This document shows, one piece after another, positions 9,026-17,533 of a stretch of 64,000 nucleotides of DNA. Origin of the DNA: Dokdonella_A sp014338185 (GTDB lineage: Bacteria; Pseudomonadota; Gammaproteobacteria; Xanthomonadales; Rhodanobacteraceae); the NCBI GenBank assembly GCA_030263295.1, contig SZOS01000002.1:1-64000 (forward strand), in the 5' to 3' direction. Every line of letters starts with the position of its first letter. Within the stretch, counting starts at the first letter, position 1. Under the pieces are notes generated by a model that saw only the letters and a list, made by a program, of their open reading frames with translations, did not search any database and had not been told where the DNA came from. A program made the translations under genes and the position numbers.

Positions 9026-9789
9026 GCACGCCGCGGCCGTGGGCGGGCATCGGCGACGCGCTGGCGCGGGTCGGCGCGCACGGGCTGTTCCTGCTGCAGA
9101 TCCTCGCCGCGCTGCCGGCGAGCCTGCGCCATTACCGCGAGACGGTGCGCCAGATCTGGTTCACCGGCGCGATGAGCCTGGTCATCATCATGACCTGCGG
9201 CCTGTTCGTGGGCATGGTGCTCGGCCTGCAGCTGTACTACGTGCTGTCGATCTTCGGCGGTACCGCGGCGCTCGGCACCGTGGTGTCGCTGTCGCTGTAC
9301 CGCGAACTCGGTCCGGTGGTGACCGCGCTGTTGTTCGCGGGTCGCGCGGGCACCTCGATCACGGCCGAAATCGGCCTCATGCGCGCCACCGACCAGCTCG
9401 CCGCGATGGAGATGATGGCGGTGGACCCATTGGCCTACGTGGCTGCGCCGCGCTTCATCGCGGGTGTCGTGGCAATGCCGCTGCTGGCCTGCGTGTTCAA
9501 TGCGCTGGGCATCTTCGGCGCGCACCTGGTCGGCGTGTCGTGGCTGGGGCTGGACAACGGCACGTTCTGGTCGAACATGACCTCGAGCGTGGACGTGTGG
9601 AAGGACGTGGTCAACGGCGTGTGGAAGAGCGTGGTGTTCGGCGCGGTGGTCGCGCTGATCGCGGTGTTCCAGGGCTACACCACCGCACCGACCAGCGAGG
9701 GCGTGGCCTATGCCACCACCCGCACCGTGGTGTTTTCGTCGATCGTGGTGCTCGCGGTCGACTTCGTGATGACTGCTTTCCTCATGTGA
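9022..9789 (+). CDS. mlaE: Phospholipid transport permease MlaE
   Basis: A 255-residue MlaE-type permease with five to six hydrophobic helices. It carries the family's conserved elements, including the coupling region near RYRETVRQIWFTG, the ELGPVVTALLFAGRAG motif and AEIGLMRATDQLAAMEMM. It forms the inner membrane core of the MlaFEDB complex. The start overlaps the mlaF stop by four bases, so translational coupling is expected. Confidence 0.95.
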   Translation: MSTPRPWAGIGDALARVGAHGLFLLQILAALPASLRHYRETVRQIWFTGAMSLVIIMTCGLFVGMVLGLQLYYVLSIFGGTAALGTVVSLSLYRELGPVVTALLFAGRAGTSITAEIGLMRATDQLAAMEMMAVDPLAYVAAPRFIAGVVAMPLLACVFNALGIFGAHLVGVSWLGLDNGTFWSNMTSSVDVWKDVVNGVWKSVVFGAVVALIAVFQGYTTAPTSEGVAYATTRTVVFSSIVVLAVDFVMTAFLM

Positions 9790-9800
9790 GGCTCCTGCCC

Positions 9801-10328
9801 ATGGCACAGCGACGTTCCTACCAGATCGGCTCGGGCCTGTTCATCCTGCTCGGCTTTGCCGCCTTGGCCTATCTGGCCACGCAAACCACCTCGATCGCCA
9901 ATTTCAGCCAGGGCCCGAGCTACCTGCTCAAGGCGCGCTTCACCAACGTGGGCCAGCTCAAGCTGCGCGCGCCGGTCAAGATCGCGGGCGTGCGCATCGG
10001 CTCGGTCGAATCGATCGAGGTCGATCCGCAGCGGCTCGACGCCAAGGTCACACTGTCGGTCGACCGTCGCTTCCGTGACATCCCCGACGATTCCTCGGCG
10101 GCGATATTCACCAGCGGTTTGCTGGGCGACCAGTACATTGGCATCCAGCCCGGCGGCTCGCCCGACATGTTCAAGGATGGCGACGAGTTCGTGCTGACCC
10201 AGTCGTCGATGCAGCTGGAAGACCTGATCGGCAAGTTCCTCGTCAACGGCTCGCCCGCATCCAAGCCGGCCGCGAACGACGAACCGGCCGCGCAGGCACA
10301 GCCCGCATCGCCCCCGAAGAAATCCTGA
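9801..10328 (+). CDS. mlaD: MCE-domain protein MlaD
   Basis: A 175-residue MCE protein: one N-terminal membrane helix (about residues 10-28), then a single MCE domain with the typical FTNVGQLKLRAPVKIAGVRI and GLLGDQYIGI stretches. MlaD forms the periplasmic hexameric ring on MlaFE through which lipids pass. The C-terminal 25 residues are Ala/Pro-rich. An in-frame GTG at 9786 gives an alternative start five codons longer. It lies 11 bases after mlaE. Confidence 0.94.
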   Translation: MAQRRSYQIGSGLFILLGFAALAYLATQTTSIANFSQGPSYLLKARFTNVGQLKLRAPVKIAGVRIGSVESIEVDPQRLDAKVTLSVDRRFRDIPDDSSAAIFTSGLLGDQYIGIQPGGSPDMFKDGDEFVLTQSSMQLEDLIGKFLVNGSPASKPAANDEPAAQAQPASPPKKS

Positions 10329-10344
10329 GGATCACGGAGTGACC

Positions 10345-10992
10345 ATGTTGCCGCGCACCTTCGCACTCGTCGCAGCCTTCCTGTGGTGCCTGGCCGGCGC
10401 AGCGCCGGCGCTGGCCGACACGCCCACGCCCGACCAGGTGGTGCAGGGCATCGCCGACGACCTGGGCAAGGCGATCGAAGGCCGGCGCGAGGAACTCAAG
10501 CGCGACCCCGAGCAGCTCATCAAGCTCATCGACGGGTTGCTGCTGCCGCATTTCGACATCGACTATGCCTCGATCCTCGTGCTGGGCCAGAACGCGCGCA
10601 GCGCGACCCCGGCGCAGCGCGCGCGCTTTGCCAAGGCCTTTTACAACTCGATCGCGCACCGCTACGCGGAAGGCCTGCTCAATTACACGCGCGGTCGCGT
10701 GCGGGTGCTGCCGACCAAGGGCGACCTCAGCGACAAGCGCACCATCGTGCGCACCCAGGTCGTGCTCGATGATGGCAAGACCGTGGCCGTCGACTATGCC
10801 TTCCGCAAGACGCGCGAAGGCGAGTGGAAGGCCTACGACGTGATCATCGAGGGCATTTCCTACGTCACCAACTACCGCAACCAGGTCAGCGCCGAGATCG
10901 CCAAGTCGAGCCTGGATGCCTTGACCCTGCGGCTGGAAACGCAGGGCGAGAAGGCGCTCGAGGCCATGGACAAGGCGCAGCAGGACGGCTGA
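10345..10992 (+). CDS. mlaC: Periplasmic phospholipid carrier MlaC
   Basis: A 215-residue MlaC/Ttg2D protein with a Sec signal peptide ending near APALA. The mature part carries the family pattern of an N-terminal helix with VVQGIADDLGKAIEGR, DFDYAS-like LLPHFDIDYASILVLG, and a C-terminal VIIEGISYVTNYRNQ. It shuttles phospholipids between outer membrane MlaA and inner membrane MlaFEDB. The ATG at 10345 has a GGAG five bases upstream; a GTG at 10339 is an alternative. Confidence 0.93.
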   Translation: MLPRTFALVAAFLWCLAGAAPALADTPTPDQVVQGIADDLGKAIEGRREELKRDPEQLIKLIDGLLLPHFDIDYASILVLGQNARSATPAQRARFAKAFYNSIAHRYAEGLLNYTRGRVRVLPTKGDLSDKRTIVRTQVVLDDGKTVAVDYAFRKTREGEWKAYDVIIEGISYVTNYRNQVSAEIAKSSLDALTLRLETQGEKALEAMDKAQQDG

Positions 10993-11288
10993 TGGACGCG
11001 CCGCTGCGGATCGAGCGGGACGAGGGCGGGCTGCGCCTGCAGGGGCGGGTCGGCTTCGCCGATGCCGCGGCGGCCACGCCGCGCTGGCGCGAACTGGTGG
11101 GCGAGGGCGCGCGCGTGGAGGTCGATGCGAGTGGCCTGCGCCAGTGCGACAGCGCCACGCTCGCGGTGCTGCTGGCGTGGGCGGCCCATGCCAGCACGGT
11201 GGGCGTGCGGCTGCGCTACGGCAACCTGCCGCAGCCGCTGCGCGCACTCGCGCGCGCGTGCGGCACCGAGGCGTTGCTGCTCGGGTAA
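10992..11288 (+). CDS. mlaB: STAS-domain protein MlaB
   Basis: A 98-residue STAS protein, the cytoplasmic subunit that stabilises MlaF in the Mla complex. The core reads VEVDASGLRQCDSATLAVLL, with S54/T56 at the position where STAS proteins carry their conserved Ser/Thr. The start shares one base with the mlaC stop. Last gene of the mlaFEDCB run; the opposing mlaA ends 18 bases on. Confidence 0.9.
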   Translation: MDAPLRIERDEGGLRLQGRVGFADAAAATPRWRELVGEGARVEVDASGLRQCDSATLAVLLAWAAHASTVGVRLRYGNLPQPLRALARACGTEALLLG

Positions 11289-11306
11289 GGACCGGACGCG
11301 CGCGGC

Positions 11307-12137
11307 TCAGTGGGTCGGGTCGGGCTTGTGCGGGTCCTTGCTGCTCTGCTCCCAGGCGCGTTGCTGGTCGAGCAGCTCGTCGATGTCGACATCGTCCACG
11401 CCCTGCATGAGCTCAATGACCTCGTCGGGCGGGTTGCCGTGGTAGATCTCGTACAGGCGCCGCTGGCGGTAGGCATCGCGCTGGAACACGTAGGGGTCGT
11501 ACACGCCCTCGAGCAGGCCCTCGGCCTCGATGCCGCGCGAGCGCAGCGTGACGAGGTAGGCGAGGTTGGGGGCATGCTGGCTCAGGAACCAGCTGTCGTT
11601 GCGCCGGCCGTACCAGTACAGCGGATCGAAGAACTGGTCCACCGGCATGCGCCAGATGTCGCGCGCGCTGGTCGGCCCGACCAGCGGCACCACGAGGTAG
11701 GGCCCCTCGGGCACGCCCCAGCGAGCGAGCGTCACGCCGAAGTCGGTCTCGGAGGGCGTGAGCGAGAGTTCGCTGGCCGGATCGAACAGGCCGAGCACGC
11801 CGACCGTGGTGTTGACGAGGAAGCGGCCACTGTTGCGCAGCGCCGCGCGCGGCTCGACCTGCAGCACGTCATTGACGATCGTGATCGGCATCTTCACGTT
11901 GGCGAAGAAGTTGGAGATCAACCGCCGCGTGGTGTCGTTGGTGAGCTTGCGGTAGGTGAGCGCGACCGGCCGGATCACCGCCTTGTCGGCGGCGTCGTTG
12001 AACACGTACATCTTGCGGTTGAACTTCTCCAGCGGATCGTCGGTGCGCGGCTTGGCGATCGTGCAGCCGGCCAGCACCGCCACGCACAGGGCCGCGGCAC
12101 CCGCGCGCCGCAGGAGTTGGGTCTGGTTGAAAGCCAT
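11307..12137 (-). CDS. mlaA: Outer membrane lipoprotein MlaA (VacJ)
   Basis: A 276-residue VacJ/MlaA lipoprotein. The signal peptide ends VLAGC with the lipidated Cys at 25. The mature protein has the family's DPLEKFNRKMYVFNDAAD opening, a PRAALRNSGRFLVNTTVGV stretch and the GPYLVVPLVGPTSARD motif. MlaA sits in the outer membrane, takes mislocalised phospholipids from the outer leaflet and passes them to MlaC. The start is chosen for the lipoprotein signal; an upstream in-frame ATG would add 39 residues without signal character. It converges on mlaB, so all Mla parts are in one locus but on two strands. Confidence 0.93.
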   Translation of the reverse strand: MAFNQTQLLRRAGAAALCVAVLAGCTIAKPRTDDPLEKFNRKMYVFNDAADKAVIRPVALTYRKLTNDTTRRLISNFFANVKMPITIVNDVLQVEPRAALRNSGRFLVNTTVGVLGLFDPASELSLTPSETDFGVTLARWGVPEGPYLVVPLVGPTSARDIWRMPVDQFFDPLYWYGRRNDSWFLSQHAPNLAYLVTLRSRGIEAEGLLEGVYDPYVFQRDAYRQRRLYEIYHGNPPDEVIELMQGVDDVDIDELLDQQRAWEQSSKDPHKPDPTH

Positions 12138-12243
12138 TGGATGTCTCAAGGCGCCGCCGTTGCCGGCAGTTGCCGGGTTGTCCCTTCCGCGGCGCAAGGC
12201 TACGCGAAAACCATGCTGCGGTGCAGCCTCGGTGGCTGCCTGA

Positions 12244-12273
12244 TTGCACTGCACAACGCGCGGAGGCTACAAT
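12244..12273 (+). promoter_or_regulatory. Predicted sigma-70 promoter of rpoZ-spoT
   Basis: TTGCAC (12244-12249) and TACAAT (12268-12273), 18 bases apart, lie about 50 bases upstream of the rpoZ start and divergent from mlaA. The spacing and match to consensus are good. Expected start of transcription is near 12280. Confidence 0.55.
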
Positions 12274-12322
12274 GCGCGTCCGTAAAGCCATGAATTGGCT
12301 TCGATTTTACCGGAGATACCCG

Positions 12323-12616
12323 ATGGCACGGATTACCGTGGAAGATTGCCTCGAAGTCGTCGACAACCGCTTCGAGCTCGTGCTGATGGCGACCAAGCGC
12401 GCGCGCCAGTTGTCCAAGGGCGTGCAGGCTTCGATCGAGGCCGAGAACGACAAGCCGACCGTGCTCGCGCTGCGCGAGATCGCCGAGCGCAAGGTCGACC
12501 AGGCGATGATCGACGAGATCGACCGCCAGGAACGCGAGCGCAAGGAGCGTGAAGCGCTCGAGTGGGCCGTGGCCGAAGTCGACGACGACCTGAGCAAGGG
12601 CGGCGACGATCTGTGA
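12323..12616 (+). CDS. rpoZ: RNA polymerase omega subunit
   Basis: A 97-residue omega subunit. It begins MARITVEDCLEVVDNRFELV and continues with RARQLSKGVQ, the conserved core that wraps the beta' C-terminus. The acidic C-terminal tail (VDDDLSKGGDDL) is longer than in E. coli, as is usual in this order. The start is set by the family N-terminus and a GGAGA just upstream; an in-frame ATG at 12272 would add 17 residues. It is followed by spoT, as in most gammaproteobacteria. Confidence 0.96.
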   Translation: MARITVEDCLEVVDNRFELVLMATKRARQLSKGVQASIEAENDKPTVLALREIAERKVDQAMIDEIDRQERERKEREALEWAVAEVDDDLSKGGDDL

Positions 12617-12676
12617 TGCGCGAGCGATACCCGCTCGCCCCGGCCGCGCACGCGGCGTGACGTGCGCGGCCCCGGC

Positions 12677-14848
12677 ATGGCTCTCTTCATGCCCCGGCGC
12701 GCCAGCGCGCGCAACGCCGCCCGCTCACTGCCCGACTATGTGCGGGCGCTCGAACAACAACTGGGCCGCTACCTGCCGCGCCAGCAGGTTGCGCGCGTGC
12801 GCCATGCCTATCAGGTCGGCGCGGCCGCGCACGAGGGCCAGACCCGCCAGACCGGCGAGCCCTACATCACGCATCCGGTGGCGGTCGCGGGCATCCTCGC
12901 CGACCTGCGGCTGGACGCCGAGACCATCATCGCTGCGATCCTGCACGACACGCTCGAAGACACCGGCCTGACGCGCGAGCAGTTGGGGGCCGACTTCGGC
13001 CCGACCGTGGTCGAACTGGTCGAAGGCGTCACCAAGCTCGACAAGGTGCGCTTTCGCAGCCGCCAGGAAGCCGACGCCGAGAGCTTTCGCAAGATGTTGC
13101 TGGCGATGGCGCGCGACCTGCGCGTGATCCTCATCAAGCTGGCCGACCGCCTGCACAACATGCGCACGCTCGGCGCCAAGGAAACCCAGTCGCGCCGGCG
13201 CATCGCGCGCGAGACGCTGGAGATCTACGCCCCGATAGCGCAGCGCCTGGGCATGAACAGCTTCAAGGCCGAACTGCAGGACCTCGGCTTTCGCGCGCTG
13301 TACCCGGACCGCCATCGGGTGATTTCGGCGCGGATCAAGGCCATGCTCGGCAACCGCCGCGAGGCGATGACGCGCATCGAGGAGGCGCTGCATGCGCGCC
13401 TGGCCTCGGACAAGCTGCGCCATCGCATCGTGAGCCGCATCAAGTCGCCGTGGAGCATCTACAGCAAGATGCGCGCCGAGCAGAAGTCGCTGGCCCAGGT
13501 GATGGACGTGTACGGCTTCCGCATCGTGCTCGACAGCGTGCCGCACTGCTACCAGGCGCTGGGTTCGGTGCATGGCCTGTACAAGCCGCTCGATGGCCGC
13601 TTCAAGGATTTCATCGCGATTCCCAAGGCCAACGGCTACCAGTCGCTGCACACGGTGCTGTTCGGCCCGTTTGGCGCGCCGATCGAGATCCAGCTGCGCA
13701 CCGAGGACATGGATGCGATCGCCGACCGCGGGGTGGCCGCGCACTGGGCCTACAAGACCGCGGCGCCGCCGGCCAACAGTGCGCAGACGCGTGCGCGCGA
13801 GTGGCTGTCGGGGCTGGTCGACCAGGAGAGCGACACCCACTCCTCGCTCGAGTTCATCGAAAACGTCAAGGTCGACCTGTTTCCGGACGAGGTCTACCTG
13901 TTCACGCCCAAGGGCAAGATCCTGTCGCTGCCGCGCAACGCGACGGCGCTGGACTTTGCCTATTTCGTGCACACCGACGTGGGCAACCACGCGGTGGCCG
14001 CGCGTGCCGACAAGAAGCTCATCCCGCTGCGTGCACCTCTGGTGAGCGGCCAGACCGTCGAGATCGTGACCGCGCCATCGGCCGCGCCGAGCCCGCAGTG
14101 GCTCGACTGGGTGGTGTCCGGGCGCGCGCGCACCGCGATCCGCCACCACCTCAAGCGCCTGCAGCACGAGGATGCGGTGGAGTTCGGCCATCGCATGCTC
14201 GACCGCGCGTTCACGCGCCTGGGCTCGTCGCTGGAGACGATTCCGACCGCGGTGCTGGAACGCTATCTGGCCGAACAGAAGTTCAAGCGCTTCGAGGAGC
14301 TGCTTGCCGACATCGCACTGGGCAACCGCGTGGCCGAGACCGAGGCGCAGGCGCTGCTGATCGCCCATGGCGATCACCCGCATGCGGCGCGTGTGGCCAG
14401 TGGCGAGAAGATCCTCATCAACGGCAGCGAGCGCGGCGTGCTCAGTTTCGCCAACTGCTGCCATCCCGCGCCGGGCGACGAGATCATGGGCTACCTGTCG
14501 GCCGGCAAGGGCATCGTGGTGCACCGGCTCGAATGCCCCAACGTGCCCGAACTGCGCAAGTTGCCCGAGCGTTGCCTGGAAATGGGCTGGGCCGGCGACG
14601 TGCAGGGCGACTACCGGGTCGAATTGCGCATCGACGTCGCCAACAAGCCTGGCGTGCTGGCGCAGGTCGCCGCGGGCATTGCCGAGGCGAGCTCCAATAT
14701 CGAGAACGTGGAGTACAAGGAACGCGACACCGAGACCGCCACGCTGCTGTTCACGATCGAGATCCGCAACCGCAAGCACCTGGCCGATGTGATCCGCCAT
14801 GTGCGGCGCCTGCACGTGGTCAACACGGTGCGCCGCCATCCGCTGTAG
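12677..14848 (+). CDS. spoT: Bifunctional (p)ppGpp synthetase/hydrolase SpoT
   Basis: A 723-residue RelA/SpoT protein. The N-terminal HD hydrolase domain is intact (H66, and H90-D91 in ILHDTLEDT). The synthetase domain has RFKDFIAIPKANGYQSLHT and EIQLRTEDMD; the RFKD variant (RxKD) is the form found in bifunctional enzymes and not in RelA, which has ExDD. TGS (about 390-450) and C-terminal ACT domains follow. It should balance the alarmone level during starvation. Starts at 12662 (GTG) and 12689 (ATG) are also in frame. It follows rpoZ by 60 bases. Confidence 0.95.
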   Translation: MALFMPRRASARNAARSLPDYVRALEQQLGRYLPRQQVARVRHAYQVGAAAHEGQTRQTGEPYITHPVAVAGILADLRLDAETIIAAILHDTLEDTGLTREQLGADFGPTVVELVEGVTKLDKVRFRSRQEADAESFRKMLLAMARDLRVILIKLADRLHNMRTLGAKETQSRRRIARETLEIYAPIAQRLGMNSFKAELQDLGFRALYPDRHRVISARIKAMLGNRREAMTRIEEALHARLASDKLRHRIVSRIKSPWSIYSKMRAEQKSLAQVMDVYGFRIVLDSVPHCYQALGSVHGLYKPLDGRFKDFIAIPKANGYQSLHTVLFGPFGAPIEIQLRTEDMDAIADRGVAAHWAYKTAAPPANSAQTRAREWLSGLVDQESDTHSSLEFIENVKVDLFPDEVYLFTPKGKILSLPRNATALDFAYFVHTDVGNHAVAARADKKLIPLRAPLVSGQTVEIVTAPSAAPSPQWLDWVVSGRARTAIRHHLKRLQHEDAVEFGHRMLDRAFTRLGSSLETIPTAVLERYLAEQKFKRFEELLADIALGNRVAETEAQALLIAHGDHPHAARVASGEKILINGSERGVLSFANCCHPAPGDEIMGYLSAGKGIVVHRLECPNVPELRKLPERCLEMGWAGDVQGDYRVELRIDVANKPGVLAQVAAGIAEASSNIENVEYKERDTETATLLFTIEIRNRKHLADVIRHVRRLHVVNTVRRHPL

Positions 14849-14859
14849 CCGCGCGCGCT

Positions 14860-14868
14860 TGCTATGCT
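14860..14868 (+). promoter_or_regulatory. Extended -10 element upstream of ridA
   Basis: TG-C-TATGCT (14860-14868) has the TGn extension of an extended -10 promoter. It lies 32 bases upstream of the ridA ATG. A -35 element is not obvious. The same TTGCTA core recurs in front of recG and aroK. Confidence 0.4.
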
Positions 14869-14900
14869 GTGCGCCCTTTTTACCGACACAGGACAGCGAC

Positions 14901-15287
14901 ATGACGCGCAGCATCGTGCACAGCGACCAGGCCCCCAAGGCGATCGGCCCGTATTCACAGGCGGTGCGCACCGGCGACACGGTGTACCTGTCGGGGCAGA
15001 CGCCGCTCGATCCGGCCACGGGTGAGCTCGTCACCGGCGACATCGCGGTGCAGACGCGGCGCGTGTTCGACAACCTGGCCGCCGTGTGCGCGGCCGCTGG
15101 AGGATCGCTGGGCGACCTCGTGCGGGTCGGCGTGTACCTGACCGACCTGGGCAATTTCGCCACCGTCAACGCGATCATGGCCGAGTACTGCCAGCAGCCG
15201 TATCCGGCGCGTTCGACCATCCAGGTGTCGGCGCTGCCACGCGGTGCGCAGGTCGAGATCGACGCGATCATGCACCTGCCGGGCTGA
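14901..15287 (+). CDS. ridA: Reactive intermediate/imine deaminase RidA
   Basis: A 128-residue RidA (YjgF/YER057c) protein, a trimer that hydrolyses reactive enamine/imine products of pyridoxal phosphate enzymes such as threonine dehydratase. It has the family motifs AIGPYSQAV (residues 14-22), YLSGQTPLDP, the catalytic-site R of YPARSTIQVSALPRGAQVEIDAI (given here as its key parts R104 region and EIDA), and normal length. It lies between spoT and recG, the conserved order in this group. Confidence 0.94.
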   Translation: MTRSIVHSDQAPKAIGPYSQAVRTGDTVYLSGQTPLDPATGELVTGDIAVQTRRVFDNLAAVCAAAGGSLGDLVRVGVYLTDLGNFATVNAIMAEYCQQPYPARSTIQVSALPRGAQVEIDAIMHLPG

Positions 15288-15375
15288 GGCCGGCTGCCGC
15301 GGAACGGCGGGCGCGCCGCCTGCGTCGCGCCCGCATCCTGCCCACGTGCACCGCAAGCATGACGGTGGCGCGGCT

Positions 15376-15384
15376 TGCTACGCT
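15376..15384 (+). promoter_or_regulatory. Extended -10 element abutting the recG start
   Basis: TG-C-TACGCT (15376-15384) has its last base six bases before the recG ATG at 15391. The expected transcription start would fall on the ATG itself, suggesting a leaderless mRNA. There is no Shine-Dalgarno sequence in the six bases between. No good -35 element is seen, consistent with an extended -10 promoter. Confidence 0.4.
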
Positions 15385-15390
15385 AGGCGC

Positions 15391-17532
15391 ATGTCTGTCG
15401 CCGCGTCTTCCGCGCCGCCTGCCGCTGCGCTTGCCGATGTCGGGCGGGTGGCGGTCGCGAGCCTGCCCGGGGTCGGCCCGGCGGCCGCGCACAAGCTCGC
15501 CGCGCTCGGCCTGCATGAACTGCAGGACCTGTGGTTCCACCTGCCGCTGCGCTACGAGGATCGCACCCGGCTCACGCCGATCGCCGAGCTGCAGGTGGGT
15601 GGTTGCGCCCAGGTGGTCGGCCGCGTCAGCGCGGTCGAACGGGGTTTCCGCTTCCGCCCGCAGTTGCGCGTGGCGCTGCAGGATGATTCAGCCGCGACCC
15701 TGACGCTGCGCCTGTTCCATTTCCAGCGCGCGCAGGCCGAGCGCTTCGTGCCTGGCGCGCGCGTGCTGTGCCATGGCGAGGTGCGCCACGGTCAGTACGG
15801 CCTCGAGTTCATCCATCCCGAATACCGCATCCTGCCCGAGGCCGCGCCGGTGCTGCTGCCCGAGTGCCTCACGCCCGTGTATCCGACCACCGCGGGCATC
15901 GGCCAGCAGCGCATCGGTGCCATCGTCGCGCGCGCGCTCGAACGGCTGCCCGACGAGGCCGCGTTGGAGCTGATCCCGCCCGCGTTGCGGCACGAAACCG
16001 GGCTGGCTTCGCTGCGCGACTCGCTGCTCACGCTGCATCGCCCGCCACGCGATGCCGATGTCGCGGCGCTGCTCGCGGGCCGGCATCCGGCTCAGCGGCG
16101 GCTTGCGTTCGAGGAACTGCTCGCGCACCACCTGGGTCTGCGCCAATTGCGTGAACGCGTGCGCGCGCGGCGCGCGCATGCGCTGGCGGGAGGGGGCGGC
16201 CTCGCGCAGCGCCTGCGGGCTGCGTTGCCGTTTGCGCTGACCACGGCGCAGCAACGTGTCGCCGCGCAGATCGACGCCGACCTGGCCCGCTCGACACCGA
16301 TGCTGCGCCTGGTGCAGGGCGATGTCGGTTCGGGCAAGACCGTACTTGCGGCGCTCGCCGCCGCGCGGGCGATCGAGGCAGGCACGCAGGTGGCGCTGGT
16401 GGCGCCGACCGAACTGCTGGCCGAGCAGCACCTGCAGACCTTGCAGGCATGGTTCACGCCGCTGGGCATCGCGCCGGTATGGCTGGCCGGCAAGGTCGCC
16501 GGGCGTGCGCGCGGCAACGCGCTGGCGGCGGTGGCGGCCGGTGCACCGCTGGTGGTCGGCACCCACGCGCTCATGCAGGAAGCGGTGACGTTCGCGCGGC
16601 TCGGGCTCGTCATCGTCGACGAACAGCACCGCTTTGGCGTACACCAGCGCCTGAGCCTGAGCGAGAAGGGGCGCCAGGGCGACCTCGTGCCGCACCAGCT
16701 CGTGCTCACCGCGACGCCGATCCCGCGCACGCTGGCGATGGCGGCCTATGCCGACCTGGATGTGTCGGTGGTCGACGAACTGCCGCCCGGTCGCACGCCG
16801 GTGCGCACGGTGCTGGTGTCGGCGGCGCGTCGCGCCGAGGTGGTGGCGCGCATCCGCGAGGCCTGCGGCCAGGGCCGCCAGGCCTACTGGGTGTGTACGC
16901 TCATCGAGGAGGCCGAGGTGGCCGAAGCCGGGCCCAGCCGCGCGAGCGATGCGCAGGCGGCGCAGGTGGCGTGGCAGGAACTGGGCGCGGCGCTGCCCGG
17001 GCTCAGGGTCGGCCTCGTCCATGGACGGCTCAAGCCGCGTGACAAGCAGGCCACCATGCAGGCCTTCAAGGCGGGCGAGCTGGATGTGCTGGTGGCCACC
17101 ACCGTGATCGAGGTCGGGGTGGATGTGCCCAATGCGAGCCTCATGGTCATCGACAATGCCGAGCGGCTCGGACTGGCGCAGCTGCACCAGTTGCGCGGGC
17201 GGGTGGGGCGCGGCGCGCAGGCGTCCAGTTGCGTGCTGCTGTACCAGGGCCCGCTGTCGGCGCTGGCGCGCGCGCGCCTGCAGGTGCTGCGCGAAACCAG
17301 TGACGGCTTCCGCATCGCCGAGAAGGACCTGGAACTGCGCGGGCCGGGCGAGGTGCTGGGCACGCGCCAGACCGGCGCGGTCGAGTTCCGCATCGCCGAC
17401 CTGGCGCGCGATGGCGAGCTTTTGCCGCTGGTGCAGCGCGTGGGCGCGCGCCTGCGCGAGCAGGCGCCGGAGGCGGCCCAGCGCATCGTGGCGCGCTGGG
17501 TCGGCGCCGCTGTCCACTACGCGGGCGCCTGA
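15391..17532 (+). CDS. recG: ATP-dependent DNA helicase RecG
   Basis: A 713-residue RecG. The N-terminal wedge (OB-fold) domain runs to about residue 270. The helicase core has Walker A GDVGSGKT, the DEQH box (VDEQHRFG), TATPIPRT (motif III) and motif VI QLRGRVGRG. The C-terminal TRG-like region (FRIAEKDLELRGPGEVLGTRQ) is intact. It remodels stalled replication forks and branch-migrates Holliday junctions. The next gene begins one base after its stop codon. Confidence 0.96.
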   Translation: MSVAASSAPPAAALADVGRVAVASLPGVGPAAAHKLAALGLHELQDLWFHLPLRYEDRTRLTPIAELQVGGCAQVVGRVSAVERGFRFRPQLRVALQDDSAATLTLRLFHFQRAQAERFVPGARVLCHGEVRHGQYGLEFIHPEYRILPEAAPVLLPECLTPVYPTTAGIGQQRIGAIVARALERLPDEAALELIPPALRHETGLASLRDSLLTLHRPPRDADVAALLAGRHPAQRRLAFEELLAHHLGLRQLRERVRARRAHALAGGGGLAQRLRAALPFALTTAQQRVAAQIDADLARSTPMLRLVQGDVGSGKTVLAALAAARAIEAGTQVALVAPTELLAEQHLQTLQAWFTPLGIAPVWLAGKVAGRARGNALAAVAAGAPLVVGTHALMQEAVTFARLGLVIVDEQHRFGVHQRLSLSEKGRQGDLVPHQLVLTATPIPRTLAMAAYADLDVSVVDELPPGRTPVRTVLVSAARRAEVVARIREACGQGRQAYWVCTLIEEAEVAEAGPSRASDAQAAQVAWQELGAALPGLRVGLVHGRLKPRDKQATMQAFKAGELDVLVATTVIEVGVDVPNASLMVIDNAERLGLAQLHQLRGRVGRGAQASSCVLLYQGPLSALARARLQVLRETSDGFRIAEKDLELRGPGEVLGTRQTGAVEFRIADLARDGELLPLVQRVGARLREQAPEAAQRIVARWVGAAVHYAGA

Positions 17533-17533
17533 G

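Noticed and set aside
12725..15271. An 848-codon open frame on the minus strand opposite spoT and ridA
   Set aside because: Shadow of strongly conserved plus-strand genes; no recognisable domain.
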